A DNA stretch of 64,000 nucleotides from Isoetes taiwanensis (GCA_021234155.1 JAJEKV010000027.1:5144623-5208622), one strand, 5' to 3'. Shown: positions 34,303-47,661, counted from the stretch's first letter. Numbers and translations: made by a program. The notes: a model not told the origin generated them from the sequence alone.

Positions 34303-34578
34303 AGTACATGTATCTATTTATCGGGTAAGGTAGTGTTTTGACTAACCTGTTTGCTCAAGTTTATCCGAGGGAACGTTGTTTACGCGGATGTGCTGTGAGA
34401 GAGGTAGGTGGAGACTAGAGTACATATATCTATTTATCGGCTAATGTAGTGCTTTGACTAACCTGTTCGCTCAAGTTTATCCGAGGGAATGTTGTTTACG
34501 CGGATGTGCTATGAGAGAGGTAGGTGGAGACTAGAGTACATATATCTATTTATCGGCTAATGTAGTGCTTTGCAATGT
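34231..34578 (+). repeat. 116-bp triplication covering the ORF B 3' end
   Basis: ctgttTgctcaagtttatcc starts at 34231, 34347 and 34463, giving three copies with a 116-bp period. Each covers the last 24 codons of ORF B plus the following flank. Copies differ at only a few positions. Confidence 0.9.
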
Positions 34579-34640
34579 AGTGTGGTGTGTGGTCACATGT
34601 CCAGTTGGATGCTGCCTAGTGGCGTGACGTTAAAATATTA

Positions 34641-34662
34641 TCTATCTATCTATCTATCTATT
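34641..34662. repeat. TCTA microsatellite
   Basis: About five and a half tctA units at the ORF B/spacer junction of unit 2. Units 0 and 1 lack this and the preceding 70 bp or so. Confidence 0.9.
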
Positions 34663-34663
34663 T

Positions 34664-37600
34664 AAAAAGTTTTTGGGGGCAGGCGGCAAACGCCGGTGTG
34701 CCCTTTTTTTCGGTGTTACATTTGGCAAAAAAATGGGTTTTCCGGCCAAAGCCTGTTTTTCCGGCTATGTTTCTGCCTTGCCTTCTATTCATGCCAAAAT
34801 TTCCTAACGCATCAGCTAATTTATCGGGGCAGGTAGATCTCGATTTCATGATGGCCGGCCCGGTTAAATGCAAACGGCCTGCTTAGTTAGGGTTTTTGGT
34901 AGAAAAGAAGAGGGTGTCTGCATTCAGCAATCGAGTTGGAGAGGTTTGCATTTGGCAGGGAGCTTGAAGCAAAGTTTTTGCATCCGGCAAGGGGCTTGGA
35001 ACAAAGTTTTTTTTCATTGGCAGCAAGTTGGAGTAAAGTTTTTGCATTCGACAGGTTCTTGCTTTAGTTTTTCATTTTCTTTATTCTAAACTTTGTCTCT
35101 CAATTTTACTAGCTGTAGAAAATCTTGTCTGACTTGCTCACTTTCTTCCATTGATTTTTGACTCTGATCTGACTCTGTTCTACCATTTTTTGCAGAAGGA
35201 TAACATCAAAGTTTGTGGCAGGGAGCGGGTTTGCATGCAATCGACATGTAGTAGCAATCGAGTATTACTATTGCCCTTTCTTTTTACATCGATTTTTTGC
35301 ATCCAACCCTCGTTTCTACACATTTTTTGCGTAAGGATAACATCAAAGTTTGCATCCAAGAAAATGCCGCTTTGCATACAAGTTTGCATCCAAGAAAAAA
35401 GCCAAGTTTGCATACAAGGTTCAAATTTTCTTGCATCAAAGTTAGCCCTCTACATCACTTAAACCCCCACTTTTGACATTAAGTCAATTTGGGATGGCTT
35501 CTTTTACCATGCAAAGCAATAGTAGAAGAGCTTGCGGATGGTGATGTCCACAAGGAAAGGAGTTTCAATCCGCTTGCCTTTTTCCCGATTATCGATAATA
35601 TGATTGTTATTTTTATGCACGCTTGCATAACAATCGTTTTGGGGGGGCATAGTTTCAATCCAATGTAATCCCAACGACATCTAGACCAAGAACCTTGAGC
35701 TCAATAGTAGTTCAACCCCCCAGCCGACATTTTTAAATGTTGCAATGTGTTTTTGCATCCAACCTCCGTTTCTACACTTTTTGTTTACGTATGATAACAT
35801 CAAGTAATTTTTTGACGTCTTGGGGCCGAGAGGCATCCCAAGGGGTGGCAGAATTTGTGCCTTAGCAAGCAAATTTCCTCGTATGATTTTTTAGATTTTG
35901 TTCATACATAGTTTAGCATTCCAACCCCCCTCGAAGTAGTGGAGTTCTTCCATACCCTTTTGTTTCTTCCATTCTTACCTGTTGGGGCAAGCATGCTCAT
36001 CCATCCCATCCACCTTATGGAAGCAAGAAGATGCTGGCATAGCGTATCGCCGTAAAGGCGAACCCCTCTCATACAACAAAATGAAATCTGATGCGGTGTC
36101 CTAGGTGTTGCGAGGATGAGGATCGCGAAGCTTAGTTTTGTGCAAGTTCACTTGTCATTCCCGCTGCCCCACGTAACCCACCGAGGGCATCCAAATGCTG
36201 CTGCATACTGGGGTCGTGTGGGCTAGCAAAGCTACATCATCCGCATATAGTAAGCGCCCACGGAGGTCGATCGGGATAATTGCACCGAGGCCCCCATGGT
36301 GCCGTATCCACGTCTCAAGCTATCAATGTACAACCCAAAAGCGTTGGAGACAGCGGGCAGCCCCGCTAACTCCCATAGTGCTAGCTACCGCCGATCTTCA
36401 TAAAGGCGGCGAGCATAAATCCCATCATAAAGGCGGTGCACCACATTCGCAACTCCCGGAACTTCGCAATTCTTGCAACCTCTCGCCACAAAGATGTCTC
36501 TCGGGACGGTATCATATGCGATCTTAAAATCTACAAAGCGACAATACAAGTCCATTGTGCGCATTGCGGCTTGCCTCCATCAACACTCTCAAAGTGAAGA
36601 TATGGTGGATTAGGTGGGTGAGGGGCGGCCCCGCACGGCCAGTGCCCGCACCCACTCCTCGGCCCACTTAGTGAGTTTCTTCTCCACCACCCACGCCGAG
36701 CTTTGCAAAGAGGCGAGCTTACCATAATCATCCCAGAGTCGCCCGGCTCATCCAGATATTACCGGCTTTATGAGCAGGGAACAACCTTACTAACCATCCA
36801 CTCACGGAGGCCCACCGCCGGGGCTTTGGTTAATGATCACCGTCGGGGCCCTACTATAGATGGGCCACCCCACTTCAACAGCTTCGGCTGCGACCCGCAT
36901 AAATCCTTTGCCTTGCCATTAGCGGATGCACGAGACCTGTGGACATCCTCCGGCGTGGAGCTGCAAAGACTCTCCTACGATCACGGGACCACGGCATTAG
37001 CTCACGGGGGTCATATAACTCCTGGCGGTTGCATCCATTGCTCCACACTTACATTACCGGCCACCCGGCGCTTCTTGTATAACACCTTACGCCAAAAGCT
37101 TTTGGCTACGCCATAAGCATGTCAAGCGAGCGCTCTGGGTTTTACGCCATGTATCTCCCTTCTTGGCTTTTAGGAAGATCTTATAGTCTTGCAGGGCTGT
37201 GGCCGCAATCTGGGATCTATTACCAGCTTGGGCTGGCTCTTTAGAGCCTTGCAATCGGATCAAACCCGCGGGTTCTGAGAAAATGCGCGGGTCCCTCGCT
37301 TGAGGCCCTTCATACAAAGGAAGCCTCAGCGGTTCGCAGCGGCGCCCTCACCCGACCAGCCATGCGATTATGTAGAAGCTATCAAACCCACAGTAACTCC
37401 GACCAACACAGATTCATCGCGTCCTGCCCGATAGCGTGGGATATACGGTAACCCTCCATGCCCCGCTGCGGTGTCTCCACTATTGAGTGCTCCCAATTAG
37501 CGCGGACATAAAGCGGGTAATGATCGACAAAACCTCCTCATCCCCCTGCTTGTGCCAATGGAGAAGTGTGTAACCATGTCAAGTCTTTGCTTCTGAGGGC

Positions 37601-40600
37601 GAAAGGTAATCAACACACTAGCTCCCCATCCCTGCCTATCACTCCCGCAAGTAACACCCCCCAGTGTGGCCATCAGCCGCATACCATTACAAATTACCAT
37701 GTCAAAACTCCGGCAGAGGAAATTTGGACCAAATGCACGCCAAATGGTCTAGCCACCATATCCCAGGGAGTGCCGTGTATCTTTGAATAGCTACTGCTCA
37801 AACCAAAGCGGATCGGCATTATCGTCACCTTTGAAGGTCACCGATCGCAAATCATCCAGACGAGCATTTAAATCTCCAAGCAAAAAACACCGCCCTCATT
37901 GCCTATAGCGGTCTATGTCATCACATGATCCTTATCACGGCAAGATCGGACATCGTGGTTCCGCATCATGTACACAGTAGAACTTAGAGCCCTGCATGGG
38001 GAATGTAGCGGCTAACAAGAAACAATGGGACATGACCAGTTTCAATACCATTACCCACATGTAGCGATTAAATGCATCGGACTTACGAAGTGTGATCTTG
38101 CATGCTAAGGCATCCCTAAAGTAGCAAGCCACTCCACTTGCGTACGCGTGCGCCATGGCTCATTGTAAGTGAGAAATGCGATATCCTCGAATGTCCGGCA
38201 ATCATGCCCTTCATACTCCCATGTCTCCTGTAGGGAAGGCGATGTCCATGTCTGCCGCTGATCCCATTCAAGCCCTTTGCCCATACGCCCGCGGAAGCCC
38301 CTACAATTCCGGAAAGAATCACGAAGACACTTTCCCTATCTTGCCTTGCGGTACGTGGACCCATCCCGAGTGCACGAAGGGCCTTCTGGCGGTTGGAATA
38401 ACGGGCAGCCTGCTCACGGGACCACGATGGATGTGCGTTGCATTGGTGGAAGGCCTCAATCCGCCCCCCCCTCCGCTCGCACGGCACGTTGCCCCGGGGC
38501 GCTCGCCGCCTGCGGCGACGCGAAATGTTCGTGAAATCTTTGCCTCATCAAGCGATGCGGCGAGGTACATATACCTTCATCTTGCCATTAACCAAACCAG
38601 CAGCCCCTCCCAAATTTGTTTAATCTCTCTTATCTTGACCAACTCTTGGCTTCTTTCCCGCTTGTTGCAAAGTGGCGTGAGATCCGCATCCGTATATGGG
38701 CGCATACCTTTCAAGCGTAACGGTCGCGTTGCAACAACAAAGATAACATCAAAGTTTGCATCCAAGAAAATGCCGTTTGCATACAAGTTTGCATCCAAGA
38801 AAACGCCAAGTTTGCATACAAGGTTCCGTGATTTTCTTGCATCAAAGTTAGCCCTCTACATCACTTACGCCGTAGTTTTGACATTAAGTCAATTTGGGAT
38901 GGCTTCTTTTTGGCAAAGCAATAGTAGAAGAGCTTGCGATGGTGATGTCCACAAGGAAAGGAGTTTCTATCCGCTTGCCTTTTTCCCGATTATCGATAAT
39001 ATGATTGTTATTTTTATGCACGTTGCATAACACCGTAGTTTCACATAGTTTCAATCCAATGTAATCCTCGACATCTAGACCAAGTAACCTTGAGCTCAAT
39101 AGTAGTTCACAGATTTTTAAATGTTGCAATGTGTTTTTTTGCATCCAACCCTGTTCTACACTTTTTCTGAAGGATAACATCAAGTAATTTTTTTTTGACA
39201 GGGGCCGACGAATCAAGGGGCGTAATTTGTGCCTTAGCAAGCAAATTTCTCCGGTATGATTTTTAGATTTTGTTCATACATAGTTTAGCATTCCAACCCA
39301 GGTCTCCGAAGTAGTGGAGTTCTTGAAGCTTTTTTTTCTTCCATTCTTACCGCCCCAACATCCCGCCATTGTTTTTCCTTCTCCGACTCAAAGACATCTT
39401 TGAAGCCAGATACAATAGCGAATACCTACACAAAGAAATGAAATGAAACTCCGCAAAAAAGATTATCTCAAGAGCTTCGTACATCTTTCCCGGCTATGAG
39501 GTTGGCTTGATGGTGCATTTTGGAGGCGAAGCTTCGTCATGTCTCTTGGCTCTTACTTAGGTATGGCTCTTGGTAAATTGTTGCTGTGTCGATCCTTCTC
39601 TATTTGGGTCATTTGCATAAGAGATTTACGCCGTTATGGATTGAAAAATAAAAATATCGATTGAATCTGGTCTTGATTATTTGGGCAAAAAGCATTGCGA
39701 TATGTTCTTGCAAAATAATCGAGTTGAACATTTTGTGGCTCCAGATTGGGCAATTCATCTTGAAGAATGTTTTCTTTCTCTTTGAAGGAAACAAGGTATG
39801 TGTATAATTTCCTCAAGATCAAACAGTTGTGTAGCCGTAATAGAGTGGATATGAATAAACACGGAGATGATCGCTCACACCGAGCCAAGGTCGCCTCACC
39901 GGCTTTTGAAAGCTCAACACATATAGATGATTAATAAGGGAAGCTTTTTGGGGTTGAATAAAAAAGCATTATACCCAATGAAACTCAACCAATCTGCTCA
40001 AACACCGGATAGCCTTCCAAATATTTTTTTGCCATGAAATCCAATGCTCTATTTACTCCTTCCAGCTTATTGTTTTGAACACTATTAATTGTTTGTGTTG
40101 TTGATGTAGGGCGCCAAATTCTATTTCGAGCCAACCCTACCAAGTGAACTCAAGGTGGTTCACATTTAAACAAGCATTTTGTTTAATTAAAAAAAAAAAA
40201 CTTAACATTTCATCCCTATATTGACTCAACTCAAATGCATCATTTTAACAAAGTTTAACAACTTTTAGCAAATGCATCACTTTAACATACTTAAATGCAT
40301 CATTTTAACAAAGTAGACGACATGCCAAACTTTAACTTAGAAGACAAAGCTAAGCAAAAATGTGGACTTAGAACATAAAGTGAAACAAATGTTAACTTAG
40401 ACACAAGTAAAATAAATAGATTGAAATATAGTCCAAACTCAATTAACTTAAAATCAAGTAATTAAAAAACATAAGTTTTTCAAAGTTGTTGGCCAAATAT
40501 AGTGTATTCAAGTATAAAGTGTTGGCCAAATTTTTGTATAAATAGTGCATTTATGTTCCTTCACGTAAAACAAGGCACGTGCTTGCCAACATGAAGATGG

Positions 40601-40625
40601 ATTGACTTAAAACATAATTTCCATA
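34664..40625 (+). other. Helitron spacer, unit 2 (with LINE block)
   Basis: Spacer equivalent to those at 14164 and 20068, enlarged by the LINE block at 35984-38741. The part from gataacatcaaagtttgcat to ttcttacc (about 0.63 kb) occurs on both sides of the block, at about 35337-35983 and 38742-39350. TATAAATA of the next unit lies at 40537-40544. Confidence 0.7.
35984..38741 (-). pseudogene. Decayed LINE (non-LTR retrotransposon)
   Basis: Minus strand. The part nearest 38150-37800 encodes pieces of an endonuclease (exonuclease-endonuclease-phosphatase fold), for example VACYFRDALACKITLRKSD and, further on, a LLGDLNARLDD motif. Near 36250 the reverse-transcriptase box reads LLYADDVALLA, followed by a MQQHLDALG-like stretch close to that of the LINE at 44330. 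Dozens of small deletions and frameshifts make it unreadable as a whole. Neither target duplication nor poly-A tail was identified; instead the block is flanked by the 0.63-kb spacer duplication. Confidence 0.75.
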
Positions 40626-41063
40626 ATGCAGATGGTGGTGGTGAATGTGCCATGGGATTCCTACCCAAAACATGTTGCGCAATTTTTTAGAGATGGACAT
40701 GCCTTCCCACTATTTGATGATGATTTTGAGACATACTTTCAATACTTAGAAGAGGTGGAGGATTGGAAAAGTGAAATGCAAGATGCTGCAGAAAGTGTTG
40801 CATTGGGGAATGATGGGATGCAAGTGAACATTAAGGCTTTGCTTTGGGCTTTGAGAGTTTTTGGAGAGTGGTATGAAGCCATAGGGTTGCTTGGAGTTGA
40901 GATACGCCCGGAGGTCAAAGTGGAGATAGATATTGAAAATTTTGCTAGACAAATGTATGCTAGCTTTCGTAAACGTGGCTTTGTGAGAGTCCATAAGTTT
41001 GTGGAGGTTATGGAAGCTACCTTATTTATGGAATACCTTATGCAACATGGGTTGGATATGTAG
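40626..41063 (+). CDS. Helitron accessory ORF A, unit 3 (intact)
   Basis: 145 codons and stop, the only uninterrupted full-length copy of ORF A. It starts MQMVVVNVPW, has HVAQFF at residues 16-21, an acidic middle (DDDFEAYFQYLEEVEDW), LRVFGEWYE, and ends LMQHGLDM. It lies 82 bp after a TATA box, so it is the first gene of the unit, about 450 bp before Rep. No known domain is recognisable. The MVxxxVPW start, HVA, GxWY and the hydrophobic C-terminal pattern recur in ORF B after the helicase, suggesting an old duplication inside the Helitron. Function unknown; a DNA-binding or Rep-partner role would be a guess. Confidence 0.65.
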   Translation: MQMVVVNVPWDSYPKHVAQFFRDGHAFPLFDDDFETYFQYLEEVEDWKSEMQDAAESVALGNDGMQVNIKALLWALRVFGEWYEAIGLLGVEIRPEVKVEIDIENFARQMYASFRKRGFVRVHKFVEVMEATLFMEYLMQHGLDM

Positions 41064-41511
41064 TGCACCTCAATGCCTAACTTTAGGCATTCTTAAAATA
41101 AAAGACCACCTTATGGTTGCATTTTGTTTTGCATAGATTCAACTTAATTGCACAATAATACAACTTAGCCATTCCTGAAGTAATTTAGCATACTTTTCTT
41201 ACATGATGCTTTGACATGCTTTTTTACCAATTAACCTTATGTCCATGTGCACCATTATTGTATTCTTATGTGCTCTTATGTTTATAGGAGATAATTCGCA
41301 CTTGCACTTTGAGGGAGGGGACAAAAACTTACCACACTTCTATACTTGCGTACTTGCCAGTGGCGACAAACGTCAAAGGTGAGTCTTAAGTTCTATCTTA
41401 GATTAATTATCTTGTGCTATTCTCAAGATAGAATGTGTGACAAATATTATTCGGTTAGGCTTCTTTGCAACCATCTAAGTTGTATAGATTGTAACACACC
41501 AGGATTTGTAC

Positions 41512-44500
41512 ATGGGGAAGTCTCGCCAAAACACATCACCTGCTGTGGCCAACAACCCCTCATACATGACATCTATCAATGAAACTAGGTCGGATAAAAA
41601 GAGACGACTGGCACATAAACGGGTTGCAAAGTGTAGAGCCTTGAAACTAGAATATAACATGGATGTCAGAGAGAAAGATGGCCATGCATCTGATGTTGTT
41701 GCTGTGGAGGGCCAGCCGGTCCAACATGTTTTGCCTGTACATCAATCACGCCACAAGTTGTACGAGCAGAGCCAGAATGCCCTATGACTGTGGAAGAGAT
41801 GCAATCAGTAAGATATCGACACCCACATGATATGAGTATAGGAAGATCTATTGCAAATGGAGGGGGTTCACACTTCATCACGTCAGAAGTTAATGGTATT
41901 AAGATGCAGCTATTTCCCACAATAGATGAACAAATAGGTGATCAGATGATGTTGCTACAAACTACAAACGTGAATGCTCATGGGTTGTGCATACCATCTC
42001 AGGTCGAACTCATTGAAACATCAAATCAAATAACGCCACCTATAATAGCGAGTAACCCCTCCTACATGTAGTAGGAGATGCTAGCGTTGACCTCATAACA
42101 AACTTAATGTGTAAACCCTCTTATATGACACCGCAAGGTGAGAGCAATAGTCAAAAGAGGAGACGACTCGCTCGCATAAGGAAGGCAAAGCATACGGCTG
42201 TGAGGTTGGATTACAACACTCCTATTGGTCCTAGAGAACGTCCTACGGGTCGAAGTGGTTTCAATAAGATAGCTTGGACGTGCCTTACCTCCTCCTCATG
42301 ATCTTGGTAACATGGATTATAGATGTTTGTATTGTGGGGCAGAACTCACAGTTAAAAAGAAGTGCAGGGCATGTGCTAATGGAAATGTGCAGCTGCCATT
42401 GATTCCAGAACCACCACAGGCATTGTTTGACCTATATACGAGAACAGATAGTTTGGGTGATCACTTTCGCACGAACATTAGAAAGTACAATAATATTTTT
42501 TCGTTTGCCTCAGTGGGTGTGAAAATTGATGAGGCGTTGGCAAATGCTATTGGTGGAGCTTACACTTTAGGGTCAATGGCCGTATGTTCCATAAGATGGG
42601 AACATTATTGCCACCGCAAAATTTGCACAGATATACATATGGCGAGGACATGCAAGTTTGAACGCAGGATGTCCATTTTTTATGGATTGAGGCAAGAAAT
42701 AGTGGTGCAGTTGCAGGCCCTTATGACAGAGTACAATCCATTTGTTAGCATATTCTTGAGCGTGGCACAGATTATGCGTGTCCATCCAACCATGGATATC
42801 CGTTTGCGTATACCTTCTTGCAATGTGCAAAATCCTGTGAGGAGGCAATATAATGCTCCAACTGTAAATGAGGTGGCTGTCTTAATGCCTGTCGATGATA
42901 AGCCCGAAGATGGTCAGAGGGACATTATTATACACTCTAAGGATGGTGGCGTGAGGTTTATAGATGCATATCACTCAGCGTATGATCCATTGCACTTTGT
43001 GCTACTTCTTCCCTATGGTACAGATGGATGGCATCTTAAAATACCTCATGGAAGGAGAGGCGCAAAGGAAGTAACTATTATGGAGTACTACAGATATCAT
43101 CTGTTTCACGCGTCATGGGCATGCATCCCCCCTTCACATGGCTGGCCGATTGTTTCAAGAATACATTTGTGATATGTTTGCGAAGATGGAACAAGAAAGA
43201 CTTCAATTTATAGTGTTGAATCAACACAACATTCGAAAAGACATGTTACAGGGAATTATGGACTTTGAAGGAGACGATGCAAACGCTATTGGCCGAAAAG
43301 TTGTCTTACCATCCTCACATATGGGAGGTCCGAGATACATGACCCAACGATATCAGGATGCTATGTCTATTGTTCGCGAACATGGCAGGCCGGACCTCTT
43401 TATAACCATGCCTGCCAATGCAAATTGGGAAGAGATTAGGAGGGAATTATTATATGGCCAATCGCCAAGTGATCGGCCAGAGTTAGTGGCTAGAGTATTC
43501 CATATGAAGGTAAAGGAGCTGATAGATCTGATAACTAATCGTGGTATATTCGGCCGCATAATTGCAAAAGTCTATGTCATTGAGTTTCAGAAGAGAGGCT
43601 TGCCACATGTACATTTGTTGACTATGTTGGATCAGGAAGACAAGCCCTTCACAGCCGAAGAGATTGATCAAATAATTTGTGCTGAAATACCAGACAAAGA
43701 TTTATATCCTGAATTGTATGAGGTAGTCACCCGTAATATGATGCATGGGCCATGGTATTGGATATCTGAATAGTCCTTGCATGCAAGATGGTAAGTGTAC
43801 AAAACATTATCCACGTGCATTTTCAGATGAGACGACAGTTGTTGACGGATATCCGTTGTACCGAAGAAGGGATGATGGCCGAAAGGTGAAAAAGAGGGAT
43901 ATAGATTTAGATAACAGATGGGTTGTGCCATATAATCCTTGGCTGACATCGTATTTCAAGTGCCATATCAATGTTGAGGTGTGTGCTGCCATCAAGGCCA
44001 TTAAATATCTATACAAATATGTATACAAAGGGCCGGATATGATCAATGTGAACTTAGAAGCAGCGAGTGATGGTACCAGACCCACCATAAACCATGATGA
44101 GGTTGAGCAATACTTGAATGCACGCTATTTCTCAGCTTCTGAGGCATCATGGAGAATCCTCTCATATGAAATACAGCAACAGTTTCCTCATGTCACTAGA
44201 TTGGCTGTGCATCTCCCAATGTAACAAGATGTATACAATCGAGAAGGTATGAGCATGGACAGTATAAGAAGCAAGAATAACGGAACAACGTTGACAGCAT
44301 TTTTCGAGATGAATGCATCTGGAAATAGAATAAAAATAAGAATAAGAATAGGTTTTTAGCGTCCACGGAGACCAATTGGCCTATGGGACCCAAACCAAAA
44401 AGAGAGCAGCAAGTCTATTACTGACAGGATTAAAAAACCCCCGTCCCGAAGGGTTTTCGAGGGAAAAACCTTAGCAGTAATAAGTATGCTGGCACGCTGT

Positions 44501-47500
44501 ACAATTGTATAGGACAGTTCAATGTCATCCCGTAGGACACAACTGAGTCCGTGCATCCATAACCTCCTGGAGGTATGACCCCAACAAACCCACTGACGCC
44601 GTACTCAATAACTGATGCAACGGCTGGCCAGGCACTAGTAATCGAACATATCGCTCTCGGATATGAGCAAATGCTGGGCAGATCTGGAGGGCATGACATT
44701 CATCCTCAATGGCACCCTGGTGGCAACACTGGCAAAGCCTTTGCTCCCGTGCTTCCCGAGCCCACCGTCCTGTTTCAATACGGAGGCGATGTGCACCCGT
44801 GCGAATGGAAGCTATAAGTCTGCGCTTCTTCATGGGCAGCTGGGTGTACAAGTATTGGTGTGGGCCTCTCGTGAGCCTAGGATTGACTTGCTGCTGATAG
44901 TGTGCCAGCTTAACGTGCGTCAGAGCATCTGCATCCCAGAGCTTGCGAAGGAAAGTAGCATCTAGGTACAGCTTAAGTGCCTTGCGATCTTTCTTTGTCC
45001 TGACCTGGACGCATCTGTTTGCCTGCATACCCCATCGTGAGAACCACTGAGCTTGCTTGTCTTTCCAGCAGGATTTCAGGCGTTGGGGACCCATCGCCAC
45101 GGCCAAAGCAAGGTTGGGCAAGCGTGTATCAGCCATAGCGACCACCTTCTGGAAGTAAACGATATGGCGTTCCAATGCAGCCCGTTGAAGGGGTAGAAAG
45201 CCTGTCTTCTAGAGTAGGATCTGGTATGGAACTGTGGACTTCACCCCAAGGGCCCGTGCCAAGAAGGCCTTCTGCACCTGCTCGAGGTCATTCCAGGTGC
45301 TGAGGGATATCACCGGACCCCACACTTCTGCCCCATACAAAAGGACCGGCTCGACCAAGGCCCGGAACAAGTGTGACTGGTGGCTCCAGGCATACAACTC
45401 TGCCTTGTGGCTGTTGTTCTGCATGGCATATAGTGCTTTCCAACCCGCCGTGACCCACAACCTGATGGCAGCATCCCAATGGGTGAACTCGATCCCCAAG
45501 TACTTGTAGGTCAGAGCCACCTCTACCTCTTGTCCCTGGTAAGTGAATGAGGGAAGCCTTGGCTGATGGGATGACGCAACTAGCAGCACCCTAGTTTTGC
45601 CAAAGTTAACTCGCATGCCAGTGAATCGGCAAAAAGTGTCAAGAGCATCCAGGTGACGTTGCATGTCCTCTGGAGTATAGGCCAGGAGGTTGACATCGTC
45701 AGCATATATGAGTTGCCGGATTGTGTGATGCATGAGATGGGCGCTCGCACCTCCATGCTCAGAGAGCCAATCTTCCAGCTGGTCAATGTATAGGCCAAAG
45801 AGTGTGGGGGAGAGGGGGCAACCCTGACGCACTCCAATACTACTGATTATCGGCTGTCCTGACGATGTGATACGGCCTGAGCATGCCTCGTACAGCCTAT
45901 ATACTGCATTCTGCAAGTCAAGGGAGGTCCCCAGCTGCCGCAGTCTATCCCATAGCCTATCGCAGGGCACTATGTCAAAAGCTTTTGCAAAATCCACGAA
46001 AAGAGGCTACTTAATTGCTCTATCATGATCTACGATCAACCCAGTCGAAAATGGAAGGTCAGAGAGAAAACCCAGAAGTTTTCCACTATTGGACGCATGT
46101 ACTTTGTTAATCCTTCAGAAGGAGAGCGATACTATTTACGACTCCTGTTGACCCGCGTGACAGGTGCAATTAGTTTTGAAGATTTATGCTCTTTTGACGG
46201 GGAGTTGTGTGCAACATATAAAGAAGCTTGCATTCGTCGTGGGTTGCTTCGAGATGACACAGAATGGCTTGAGTCTCTTCAAGAAGCAGCAGCATGGGGC
46301 ATGCCACCACAATTGCGGCACATGTTCGCCATGATCCCTTTAAATTGTGAACCATCGAATCCACTACAACTATGGGAAGAAGTCAAGCTTTCTATGATCG
46401 ATGACTTCTTGCATGAGGCATGGAGGGTTGCAGAAGATCAAAGTGTAAATATGTGTGATCAATTATTTGACATGGCACTTCTAGACATTGAAGATCATAT
46501 GAACTCTGTCGGGCGATCCTTAAAGGAGTTTGATTTCATTCTTCCTGAGCGTGCAATAGATCCATATATGATATTTCGGGATGAGGTGTTTCAAGAAGAT
46601 ATGGTAGAGGTGCAAGAAGCTGTGGACCGCTTATATCACGACCAACGTGTTATCTTCGACCGTGTGATCGATGAGCACGTGATGTTAGAAAAAAGACGGG
46701 TGTTTTTCGTTCATGGTGCAGGCGGCTCGGGAAAGAGTTTTCTTTTTAACACCATATTGTCTTATGTTCGTGCCAAAGGTATCATTGCACTGGCAGTTGC
46801 ATCTTCAGGAATTGCATCCACTTTATTGAAGGGTGGGCGCACTGCACATTCAAGGTTCAAGATACCGATAAACATTCCCTGATGTTTCAACGAATTATGG
46901 AAGTGTGTCCTATTGGGTGCAAAGGGGTATACTTACGCCACTGAATGATGATGTAGATGAAGTAAACAAGAGGATGACAGAGTGGTTGCCTGCTGCACCT
47001 ATTGATTATTACAGTGTTGATCGAGCTGTTAATGAGAATGATGCAAGGGTCTATTCGTATCGAATTTTTGGATGCACAAACTCCGAGTGGGATGCCTCCT
47101 CATCAATTAAATTTGAAGGTTGGCATGATTGTCATGTTATTGAGGTCTGTTTCTACACGTAAGGGACTCTACATTGGCACTCGCCTCATTATACGTTCAT
47201 TGGGAAGATGCGCTATAGATGCCGAGATTGTCACTGGAAAGAATATTGGAAGCAGAGTGTTCATATTTAGAATACCTTTGGTGCCCAATAATACAGAACT
47301 CTCATTTCAGTTTGAGCGCATACGATTTTCATTGCATCCAGCTTTTGGTATGACAATCAACAAGTTCCAAGGCCAAACAATGAAAATGGTGGGTTTCTAT
47401 TTGCCAAATCCAGTATTCAGTCACAGACAACTCTACGTGGCACTCTCGAGAGCTCAAGAAATCCAAGGCATAAAGGTGCTCATTCTATCGAAGGATGGAG

Positions 47501-47565
47501 ATGCTTCAAGAGATGTCGACAGATCACGATATACAACAAATATAGTATACAAAGAACTCCTCTAA
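41512..47565 (+). pseudogene. Helitron Rep/helicase, unit 3 (broken)
   Basis: Start ATG at 41512 (MGKSRQNTS). It retains [11 protein letters not shown] (HUH) near 43600, KAIKYLYKYVYKGPD near 43997, Walker A GAGGSGKS near 46725 and the C-terminal INKFQGQ and YVALSRAQ motifs up to the TAA at 47563-47565. Damage: a one-base loss near 41735, a deletion at about 42068 that removes most of the second basic repeat, small deletions at 42285-42345 and 42566-42650, a frameshift near 43755, TAA at 44221-44223, the LINE at 44330-46001, an 18-bp loss near 46030, and a deletion at about 46875 removing helicase motifs II and III. Confidence 0.9.
44330..46001 (-). mobile_element. 5'-truncated LINE with RT and C-terminal zinc motif
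   Basis: Minus-strand element that begins inside reverse transcriptase at FAKAFDIVPCDRLWD. It continues through GVRQGCPLSPTLFGLYID and LIYADDVNLL (45997-45209). After a frameshift the C-terminal part (45175-44525) ends with a CQCC...ECHALQICP cysteine/histidine motif typical of LINE C-termini. The 3' end (low coordinate) is an AT-rich taaaaataagaataag tail, not pure poly-A. It interrupts unit 3 Rep; only aga could be a target duplication. The clade was not resolved. The decayed LINE at 35984-38741 looks like the same family. Confidence 0.85.
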
Positions 47566-47661
47566 GTATGAGTTTAATACTTAAAAATCACAACTTCTAA
47601 TTTCTCTTTGTTCTCATTGATATCTTCTACTTTTATCTTACTTACATCTTCATTCATGTAG

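Noticed and set aside
36195-37317. Plus-strand frames of 70-137 codons as genes
   Set aside because: They are antisense to the decayed LINE and show no domain.
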